Notes under the pieces: model-generated
The model's input: the letters and a program-made list of their open reading frames with translations, nothing else
Told to the model about the DNA's origin: nothing
Database searches by the model: none
Assembly: GCF_950101795.1 (NCBI RefSeq)
Contig: NZ_CATNLZ010000012.1
Coordinates: 310,001 to 374,000 of the forward strand
Source of the DNA: Nocardioides sp. T2.26MG-1
Lineage (GTDB): Bacteria; Actinomycetota; Actinomycetes; Propionibacteriales; Nocardioidaceae
Reading direction: 5' to 3'
DNA: 64,000 nucleotides
Position numbers and translations under genes: made by a program
In this document: piece by piece, positions 24,752 to 30,873 of the stretch
Layout of the letters: every line of letters starts with the position of its first letter
Position numbering within the stretch: the stretch's first letter is position 1

Positions 24752-25558
24752 TCAGGGACGCGGCTGCCGGGCCAGCTGACGGCTCTGTGCGACCAGCCGC
24801 CCGGCGGAGTCCCACACCTCGCAGTCCTCCTCGAACATGCCGCCCGCCATGTTGCGGGTCGCGTGCCGCACCCGCAGCCAGCCCGGCGCCGGCCGGGCCC
24901 GCACGTGCGCGGTCAGCTCGAGCGTCGGAGCCCAGCCCGGCATGCCGAGGTCGAAGGTGACCGGCGGGAGCGCGTCGACGACCATCAGCAGCGACAGCGG
25001 GTCGGGCTCGCGCCCGTCGACGAGGCGGAACCACGCGCTCAGCACGCCGTTGCCGCTCGGCTCCCCCACCGCCCACCCGATGTGGTCGGGGTGGAAGCGC
25101 ATGTCGAACCGGTCCATCAACGGCGCGATCGCACGCACCTCCGGCGGCGCCATCGTGTTGGGGACGCACCGGCCCGGCGGCGGCATGTCCGGCTCGTCGG
25201 CCGTGGTGCGCACGTCGTCGCCGAGGCGCGAGAGGTCGCCGTACGTCGCCAGCGCGGTGATCCGCACGTCGTCGCCCTGACGCAGGTCGGCCGCGGCGGT
25301 CGCGACGCTGCCGCCGTCGCGGCGCACGTCGACACTCACCGTCGCCGGGCCCGCCACCGCGGCGGAGAGGTAGTAGGCGGAGATCACGATCGGGTCGGGC
25401 TTGTCGGGCAGCGTGTGCCGCAGCGCGTTGCCCACCACCGCGAGCAGGTAGCCGCCGTTGATGCCGCCGCCGACCGACCAGCCAGCGGCCAGGTCCGCGC
25501 CGTATGTCGCCTCGTCCTGCCGGGTCACGGCGATCTGCTCGTCGAACTCGTAGGTCAC
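24752..25558 (-). CDS. Acyl-CoA thioesterase family protein (double hotdog)
   Basis: 268 residues. The N-terminal hotdog half contains GGGINGGYLLAVVGNALRHT and IVISAYYLSAAVAGPATVSV; the C-terminal half contains LSLLMVVDALPPVTFDLGMP and ELTAHVRARPAPGWLRVRHA. This is the TesB-like thioesterase superfamily, which hydrolyses acyl-CoA esters in the cytoplasm; substrate chain length is unknown. TAGGCT ends 6 nt before GTG 25558, so it is probably leaderless. Convergent with the DUF222 gene, 6 bp away. Confidence 0.85.
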   Translation of the reverse strand: MTYEFDEQIAVTRQDEATYGADLAAGWSVGGGINGGYLLAVVGNALRHTLPDKPDPIVISAYYLSAAVAGPATVSVDVRRDGGSVATAAADLRQGDDVRITALATYGDLSRLGDDVRTTADEPDMPPPGRCVPNTMAPPEVRAIAPLMDRFDMRFHPDHIGWAVGEPSGNGVLSAWFRLVDGREPDPLSLLMVVDALPPVTFDLGMPGWAPTLELTAHVRARPAPGWLRVRHATRNMAGGMFEEDCEVWDSAGRLVAQSRQLARQPRP

Positions 25559-25606
25559 GCGTGGAGCCTAGAAGGCGGTATCCGGCGATGCGGCACCATG
25601 TCCCTC

Positions 25607-25960
25607 ATGAGCGATCGGCGGCCGCACTGGGTCTACGGCCCGGGCGAGGAGCCCGACCCCCGCTTCACCCTCGCGAACGAGCGGACCTTCCTCGCCTGGG
25701 TGCGCACCGCGCTCGCGATGCTCGCCGGGGGCGTCGCCCTGCACGCGCTCGGGCTCCCCGGCACCGAGTGGGTGCGGACCACGCTCGCGGTCGTGCTCGT
25801 GCTCTTCGGTGCGCTGGTCACGGTCTTCGCACTGGTGCGCTGGGCTCGCGTCGAGCGCGCGATGCGCATGCGGACTCCGTTGCCGGGCTTCGGCCTCGGC
25901 TTCGTGCTCACGATCGCGGTGGTCATCGGCGCAGCACTGCTGGCCGTCGCCTTCGTATGA
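25607..25960 (+). CDS. DUF202 family small membrane protein
   Basis: 117 residues. The soluble start (MSDRRPHWVYGPGEEPDPRF, TLANERTFLAWVRTALAMLA) is the classic DUF202/YidH signature, followed by three membrane spans (LAMLAGGVALHALGLPG, TTLAVVLVLFGALVTVFALV, GFVLTIAVVIGAALLAVAFV). Function is unknown. An ATG at 25598 is also in frame; 25607 is preferred because it gives the normal family N-terminus. It is divergent from the thioesterase gene. Confidence 0.88.
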   Translation: MSDRRPHWVYGPGEEPDPRFTLANERTFLAWVRTALAMLAGGVALHALGLPGTEWVRTTLAVVLVLFGALVTVFALVRWARVERAMRMRTPLPGFGLGFVLTIAVVIGAALLAVAFV

Positions 25961-25986
25961 GGCCCGGGCCGTAAGGAGACGAAGAG

Positions 25987-26070
25987 GTGTCACACACCCC
26001 GAGGGAGGCGTCGATCCCGACCGCGCGCCTCGATGCCATCGCGGTCGTGACCGCGCAGGTGCCGGCGTGA
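25987..26070 (+). CDS. Candidate 27-residue upstream ORF coupled to the amidase
   Basis: A GTG at 25987 is preceded by a good ribosome binding site TAAGGAG at 25972-25978. It encodes VSHTPREASIPTARLDAIAV then VTAQVPA and stops at TGA 26068-26070, overlapping the amidase start as GTGA. The amidase has no ribosome binding site of its own, so translation of this short frame probably delivers ribosomes to it. No homolog was recognised. It could be a leader peptide, or the tail of a lost gene. Confidence 0.5.
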   Translation: MSHTPREASIPTARLDAIAVVTAQVPA

Positions 26071-27572
26071 GCGCACCGCGCGTGCCCGACGGCCTGGTCG
26101 AGGCGTTCTGGGAGTACGAGCGGGCCCTGATGGCCGACGACGTGCCGACGCTCGTCGGGCTGTTCGCGCCGGGACCGACCACGCTGCGCGGCGACGCGAA
26201 CGGCGTCCTGGTCGGCCACGACACGATCAGCGCGTTCCGCAGCACCCGCGGCGGCACCCCCGCACGGCGGATCGTGCAGACCCACGTGCAGGTCGTCGAC
26301 GACGACCACGCGCTCGTGGTCGCGGTGACCGAGCTCGAGCGCGGCGGCCGCGGCCTGCAGACCCAGCTGTGGGCGCGCACCGCCGACGGGTGGGTCGTCA
26401 CCGCCGCACACGTGTCGGCGCCGGCGCCGGCGCTCGACACCCACATCTGGCGGGTCGTCGGCGACCCGCTCGTGCCGCCGACAGGCGCCGGGCCGCTCGA
26501 CGGCGAGAGCGTCGCGGTCAAGGACCTGTACGCCGTGGCCGGGCAGCGGATCGGCGCCGGCAACCCGGCCTGGCTCGCCGATGCCTGGGTGGAGGGCTCG
26601 CACGCCTGGGCGGTCGGCGCCCTGCTCGAGGCCGGTGCGTCGGTGCGCGGCATCGCCCGGACCGACGAGTTCGCCTACTCGCTGGCCGGCACCAACGTGC
26701 ACAGCGGTACGCCGCCCAACCCCCGCGCCCCGCTGCGCATCCCCGGCGGCTCGAGCTCGGGCTCGGCCAGCGCGGTGTCGCTCGGGCACGCCACGATCGG
26801 CCTCGGGACGGACACCGGCGGGTCGATCCGGGTGCCGGCGTCGTACCAGGGGCTCCACGGCATCCGCACCACGCACGGCGCGGTCCGGCGTACGGGCCTG
26901 CTCGCGCTGGCGCCGTCGTTCGACGCCGTCGGCTGGCTGACCCGGTCGGCGTCGCTGCTCGCCGCGGTGGGCGACGTGCTGTTGCCGGAGCGCCCACGAG
27001 ACGTGCGCCGCGACCTGGTCACCGTCGGCGGCCTGACGGCGCTGGCGGAGGAGGACGTCGTGTTCGTGGTCGACTCGTTCGCCGCCTCGGTCGGGGCGGT
27101 CCGCGAGCACTGGGACCTCACGGACCTGCCGGATTGGCTCGCGGCGTTCCAGGCGCTGCAGGCCTGGGAGGCGTGGCGCGAGCGCGGCGGCTGGCTGACC
27201 ACCCGGCTCGACACGCTCGGCGCCGACGTGCGCGGCCGGTTCGAGGCCGCGTCGCTGATCGGCGAGGACCGCGCCAACGCGGCGCTGCGGGTCGTGGAGC
27301 AGGCCCGGCGCCGGATCCGCGAGCTGGTCGGGGACCGGGTGCTCGTGCTGCCGTCGTCCTCCTCCGTCGCGCCGCTGGTCGGCACCGGTCTGCAGGCGGT
27401 GCGCGACGCGACCATGTCCCTGACCTGCCTGGCCGGGCTGGCCGGCCTGCCCGCGGTCTCGCTCCCCCGCACCACCCGCGACGGGCTGCCGGTGGGGGTC
27501 TCCCTGGTCGCAGCTCCCGGCCGGGACCGCGACCTGCTGGAGCTGGCCGTGTCACTCGAGGAGATCCGATGA
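26067..27572 (+). CDS. AtzH-like domain fused to an amidase-signature hydrolase
   Basis: 501 residues. Residues 1-125 (GLVEAFWEYERALMADDVPT, GHDTISAFRSTRGGTPARRI, WARTADGWVVTAAHVS) are an AtzH-like/DUF3225 cone fold. Residues 135-495 are an amidase: K in ESVAVKDLYAVAG, and the GGSSSGSA and GLGTDTGGSIRVPASYQGLH segments hold the Ser-cisSer-Lys triad. AtzH is a small partner of the AtzE carboxybiuret amidase in cyanurate and urea breakdown; here both are one chain, so a related ureido- or amide-nitrogen substrate is plausible. The gene overlaps the downstream deaminase by 4 nt (ATGA), suggesting an N-heterocycle or purine salvage operon. Confidence 0.85.
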   Translation: MSAPRVPDGLVEAFWEYERALMADDVPTLVGLFAPGPTTLRGDANGVLVGHDTISAFRSTRGGTPARRIVQTHVQVVDDDHALVVAVTELERGGRGLQTQLWARTADGWVVTAAHVSAPAPALDTHIWRVVGDPLVPPTGAGPLDGESVAVKDLYAVAGQRIGAGNPAWLADAWVEGSHAWAVGALLEAGASVRGIARTDEFAYSLAGTNVHSGTPPNPRAPLRIPGGSSSGSASAVSLGHATIGLGTDTGGSIRVPASYQGLHGIRTTHGAVRRTGLLALAPSFDAVGWLTRSASLLAAVGDVLLPERPRDVRRDLVTVGGLTALAEEDVVFVVDSFAASVGAVREHWDLTDLPDWLAAFQALQAWEAWRERGGWLTTRLDTLGADVRGRFEAASLIGEDRANAALRVVEQARRRIRELVGDRVLVLPSSSSVAPLVGTGLQAVRDATMSLTCLAGLAGLPAVSLPRTTRDGLPVGVSLVAAPGRDRDLLELAVSLEEIR

Positions 27573-28111
27573 CCGACGATCACTGGCTCTCGCGGGCCGT
27601 CGAGCTCGCCGTCGAGAACGTCGCCGCCGGCGGCGGGCCGTTCGGCGCGGTGATCGTGCACGACGGCACGCTGGTCGCCGAGGGGCAGAACCGGGTCACC
27701 CGCGACCTCGACCCGACCGCGCACGCCGAGGTCAGCGCGATCCGGCGCGCGTGCGCGTCGCTGCGGGTCTTCTCGCTCGTCGGATGCGTGCTCTACACGT
27801 CCTGCGAGCCGTGCCCGCTGTGCCTGACCGCCTCCCTGTGGGCGCGGCTCGACCGGGTCGTGGCCCGGCGCCCCGGGACCGTCGAGGCACCACAAGTGGC
27901 TGTCCCCGGACTCGGTCTGCAGCCATTCCTGGTGTCTCGACGTGAGACGACCGGCCCCAGACGGTCTGCTGGCTCACGATCGAGTCGGGACCTCAGCCGG
28001 CGATGGCCTGCGCCGCCCGGGCCAGGTCGTCCACCCCGCGAGCGAGCTCGTCGGGCCGGTCGGTCGCGAGGTCCAGGTGGAAGCCGTACAGCGCGGAGTC
28101 GACGAGGGTGA
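27569..28111 (+). CDS. Nucleoside deaminase-like protein, C-terminus replaced
   Basis: 180 residues as read. Residues 1-95 carry the cytidine/guanine-deaminase fold with the zinc ligands HAEVSAIRRA (residue 52) and TSCEPCPLC (about residues 75-83), as in guanine deaminases or TadA-like enzymes. After WARLDRVVARRPGT homology stops: normal members continue about 55 residues with a conserved helix, whereas here the frame runs through a palindromic element (27880-27942) and then backwards across the 3' part of the convergent TetR gene, overlapping it by 119 bp. The zinc site is intact, but the missing C-terminal elements make activity doubtful. Probably a truncated gene. Confidence 0.65.
   Translation: MTDDHWLSRAVELAVENVAAGGGPFGAVIVHDGTLVAEGQNRVTRDLDPTAHAEVSAIRRACASLRVFSLVGCVLYTSCEPCPLCLTASLWARLDRVVARRPGTVEAPQVAVPGLGLQPFLVSRRETTGPRRSAGSRSSRDLSRRWPAPPGPGRPPRERARRAGRSRGPGGSRTARSRRG
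27880..27942. repeat. 63-bp palindromic element ending the deaminase gene
   Basis: CGTCGAGGCACC (27880-27891) and GGTGTCTCGACG (27931-27942) match at 11 of 12 positions when folded, and TGGCTG/CAGCCA forms an inner stem. The sequence differs from the main repeat family. It begins shortly after recognisable deaminase homology stops. Confidence 0.7.
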
Positions 28112-28541
28112 CGATCCGGGCGACCCGCCGAGCGGGGGCACCGCTGCGGACCAGGTAGTCGCGCAGCGCGGCCGCCCAGCGCTCGTTGCTCGCGCGCGCC
28201 TCGGTGAGGTAGGGCTCGCTGCCGAAGAGCCCCGTCGCCGCCGCCTGTACGTAGACGTCCAGGCAGGAGTTGAGGGGCTCGGTGCCGTACGCCGCCCACA
28301 GCCGGTTGACCGCCGCCCGCACGCTCGGGGCGGCCGGCAGGGCGTCGACCTCCACGATCGAGCGCTCGCCCGACCTGACCACCACCGCCGACACCAGCGC
28401 GTCCCGGTTGCCGAAGTGGTAGATCAGCATCCGGTCGCTGGTCCCGATCGCGGCCGCCACCGGCCGCAGCGTCAGGCCGATCAGGCCGTGCACGAGCACG
28501 TGGTCGGTGACCTGGTCGAGCAGCTCCTCGCGACGCCCCAT
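27993..28541 (-). CDS. TetR family transcriptional repressor of the SMR gene
   Basis: 182 residues. The N-terminal HTH (LLDQVTDHVLVHGLIGLTLR then PVAAAIGTSDRMLIYHFGNR) is a standard TetR recognition helix with YHFGN; the rest is the helical ligand-binding domain. It starts at ATG 28541; the frame upstream only reads through the promoter. It is divergent from a small multidrug transporter gene, and a perfect 14-bp inverted repeat lies between them, so it very probably represses that gene and itself until an inducer binds. Confidence 0.9.
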   Translation of the reverse strand: MGRREELLDQVTDHVLVHGLIGLTLRPVAAAIGTSDRMLIYHFGNRDALVSAVVVRSGERSIVEVDALPAAPSVRAAVNRLWAAYGTEPLNSCLDVYVQAAATGLFGSEPYLTEARASNERWAAALRDYLVRSGAPARRVARIVTLVDSALYGFHLDLATDRPDELARGVDDLARAAQAIAG

Positions 28542-28550
28542 GGCCCGAGT

Positions 28551-28582
28551 GTAGCGAGTGCTACGCTTGTAGCACTCGCTAC
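28551..28582. promoter_or_regulatory. Double TetR operator
   Basis: GTAGCGAGTGCTAC (28551-28564) and GTAGCACTCGCTAC (28569-28582) are exact inverted copies separated by GCTT, and each half is itself a palindrome (GTAGC-N4-GCTAC). Two TetR dimers could bind side by side between the divergent genes. Confidence 0.85.
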
Positions 28583-28602
28583 GTCTGAAGGAAGTGTGGA
28601 AC

Positions 28603-28929
28603 GTGTTCGCCGCCATGGTGCTGCTGATGACCGCGATCGGGATCGAGGTCGTCTCCACGGCCCTGCTGCCCAAGGCCGACGGCTTCACCGACCCGCTCTG
28701 GAGCGCGGTCGTGCTCGTCGGCTACGGCGTGTCGATCTGGCTGCTGACGATCGTCGTACGGGACATGCCCGTCTCGGTCGCCTACGCGATCTGGTCCGGC
28801 GTCGGCACGGCCCTGGTCGCCGTCGCCGGCTATGCGTTCCTCGGCGAGTCGCTCGGCTGGCTCAAGGTGCTGTCGCTGGCGATGATCGTCGTCGGCGTTC
28901 TCGGGCTGAATCTCGCCGGCTCGCATTGA
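28603..28929 (+). CDS. Small multidrug resistance (SMR) family transporter
   Basis: 108 residues and four membrane spans: AAMVLLMTAIGIEVVSTALL, AVVLVGYGVSIWLLTIVV, VAYAIWSGVGTALVAVAGYA and WLKVLSLAMIVVGVLGLNLA. The glutamate in GIEVVST (residue 15) is the essential proton/substrate-binding residue of EmrE-like proteins, and YAIWSGVGTA is the usual loop. It should export cationic or guanidinium compounds in exchange for protons as a dimer. GTG 28603 is preferred over GTG 28594 because AAGGAAG then sits 8 nt upstream. Controlled by the divergent TetR. Confidence 0.9.
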   Translation: MFAAMVLLMTAIGIEVVSTALLPKADGFTDPLWSAVVLVGYGVSIWLLTIVVRDMPVSVAYAIWSGVGTALVAVAGYAFLGESLGWLKVLSLAMIVVGVLGLNLAGSH

Positions 28930-28935
28930 CCCGGC

Positions 28936-29017
28936 CAGAACTCCCGACTCAAACGTCGGAACTCCCGACTCGACCGTCAGAAGTCCCGACTCAACGTGCA
29001 GAAGTCACGAATCGACG
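28936..29017. repeat. Four ~21-bp tandem repeats
   Basis: Units: CAGAACTCCCGACTCAAACG(T), CGGAACTCCCGACTCGACCG(T), CAGAAGTCCCGACTCAACGT and CAGAAGTCACGAATCGACGG. They fill the gap between two convergent genes. Confidence 0.85.
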
Positions 29018-29020
29018 GGG

Positions 29021-30691
29021 TTAGAGGGCGCGGGCGACGGCGCGGCCCGCCGCACGGCCCGAGAACAGGCAGCCGCCGAGGAACGTGCCCTCGAGGGCGT
29101 TGTAGCCCATCATCCCGCCGCCGCCGAAGCCGTTGACCTCGCCGGCGGCGTAGAGGCCGGGGAACGGCTCGCCGTCGGCGCGCAGGCAGCGGCCGTCGAG
29201 GTCGGTCTCGAGGCCGCCGAGCGTCTTGCGGGTCAGGATGTTGAGGCGTACGGCGATCAGCGGGCCGGCCTTGGGGTCGAGCAGCTTGTGCGGGGTGGCG
29301 ACCCGGATCAGCTTGTCGCCGCGGTAGCGCCGGGCCCCGCGGATCGCGGTCACCTGGGCGTCCTTGCCGTAGTCGTTGTCGATCTCGCGGTCGCGCGCCT
29401 CGATCAGCCGGCGCAGCGCCGCCTCCTCGAGAGCGGGCGCCTCGGGGTCGGCGAGCCGGTTCATCCCGGCCACCAGCTCACCGAGCGAGTCCGCGACCAC
29501 GAAGTCCTCACCGTGCCGCTTGAACGCCTCGATCGGCGCGGGGGCACCGGGCCGCACCCGCGAGAGCAGCAGCCTGACGTCCTTGCCGGTGAGGTCGGGG
29601 TTCTGCTCGGAGCCGGAGAGCGCGAACTCCTTCTCGATGATCTTCTGGGTCAGCACGAACCACGAGTAGTCGTAGCCGGTGGTGCGCAGGTGCGCGAGCG
29701 TACCGAGGGTGTCGAACCCCGGGAAGTACGGCGCGGGCAGCCGCCGGCCGGTCGCGTCGAGCCAGAGCGACGAGGGCCCGGGCAGGATCCGGATGCCGTG
29801 GTTATCCCAGATCGGGTCCCAGTTGCGCAGGCCCTCGACGTAGTGCCACATCCGATCCGGGTTGATCACGCTGGCACCGGCCGCCTCGGTGATGCCGAGC
29901 ATCCGGCCGTCGACGTGGGCCGGTACGCCGGCCACCATCGTCCTCGGCGGCGTCCCGAGCCGCGCGGGCCAGGTCTTGCGCACCAGGTCGTGGTTGCCGC
30001 CGATGCCGCCGCTGGTCACCACCACGGCCTGGGACCGCAGCTCGAAGTCGCCGGTCTCGACCCGGCTGCTGGGCTTGCCACGCGCGACCGAGCTCGGCTC
30101 GAGCACCTTGCCGCGCACGCCCACGACGGCGCCGCCCTCGACGAGCAGGTCGTCCACGCGGTGCCGGAACGCCAGCCGGAGTCGCCCCGAGGCCGCGTGC
30201 TCGCGGACCCGGCGCTCGAACGGCTCGACGACCCCCGGGCCGGTGCCCCAGGTCAGGTGGAAGCGGGGCACGGAGTTGCCGTGCCCGTCGGCGCGGCCGT
30301 CGCCGCGCTCGGCCCAGCCGACGACCGGGAACAGCCGGTGTCCCATCGCCCGCAGCCAGGCGCGCTTCTCGCCGGCGGCGAAGTCGACGTACGCCTCGGC
30401 CCAGACTCGCGGCCAGCGGTCCTCCGCGCGGTCGAACTGCGCGCTGCCGAGCCAGTCCTGCATCGCGAGCTCACGCGAGTCCTTGATGCCCATCCGGCGC
30501 TGCTCGGGGCTGTCGACGAGGAACAGGCCGCCGAGGCTCCAGAACGCCTGCCCGCCCAGCGACTGCTCGGGCTCCTGGTCGAGCAGCACCACCCGCCTGC
30601 CGGCGTCGGCGATCTCGGCGGCGGCGGTGAGCCCCGCCAGTCCCGCGCCGACCACGATGACATCGGCACCCTCGGTCACATCGGTGTCCAC
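29021..30691 (-). CDS. FAD-binding dehydrogenase (KstD-like)
   Basis: 556-residue flavoprotein. The FAD dinucleotide site DVIVVGAGLAGLTAAAEIAD with a distal acidic residue in VVLLDQE is at about residues 10-40, and the C-terminal FAD motif LYAAGEVNGFGGGGMMGYNA closes it. ALEGTFLGGCLFSGRAAGRA is typical of FAD-binding dehydrogenases of the fumarate reductase/3-ketosteroid-delta-1-dehydrogenase superfamily. The substrate is unknown; the sequence fits the generic subgroup more than true KstD. GTG 30691 is chosen; the frame upstream only covers the intergenic region. Stands alone, convergent with the SMR gene. Confidence 0.85.
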   Translation of the reverse strand: MDTDVTEGADVIVVGAGLAGLTAAAEIADAGRRVVLLDQEPEQSLGGQAFWSLGGLFLVDSPEQRRMGIKDSRELAMQDWLGSAQFDRAEDRWPRVWAEAYVDFAAGEKRAWLRAMGHRLFPVVGWAERGDGRADGHGNSVPRFHLTWGTGPGVVEPFERRVREHAASGRLRLAFRHRVDDLLVEGGAVVGVRGKVLEPSSVARGKPSSRVETGDFELRSQAVVVTSGGIGGNHDLVRKTWPARLGTPPRTMVAGVPAHVDGRMLGITEAAGASVINPDRMWHYVEGLRNWDPIWDNHGIRILPGPSSLWLDATGRRLPAPYFPGFDTLGTLAHLRTTGYDYSWFVLTQKIIEKEFALSGSEQNPDLTGKDVRLLLSRVRPGAPAPIEAFKRHGEDFVVADSLGELVAGMNRLADPEAPALEEAALRRLIEARDREIDNDYGKDAQVTAIRGARRYRGDKLIRVATPHKLLDPKAGPLIAVRLNILTRKTLGGLETDLDGRCLRADGEPFPGLYAAGEVNGFGGGGMMGYNALEGTFLGGCLFSGRAAGRAVARAL

Positions 30692-30873
30692 GAGCGGTGA
30701 TCCTCGCACGCACCGTGGACCCCGGCGCCGGTGTCCACGGTGAGGCCGGTCTGGACAGATTTGTCCGTATTCGTGCGGAACACCTGTCACACCGGCCACA
30801 CTGGACTCCGCCTTGGGGGAAATGCTTGGGAGGACTCCCGAGGCGCCGAAAGGGATCTCGGGAGGGAGACCTG

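Noticed and set aside
30700..30873. c-di-GMP riboswitch before the GGDEF-EAL gene
   Set aside because: No recognisable GEMM core or tetraloop receptor sequence was found.
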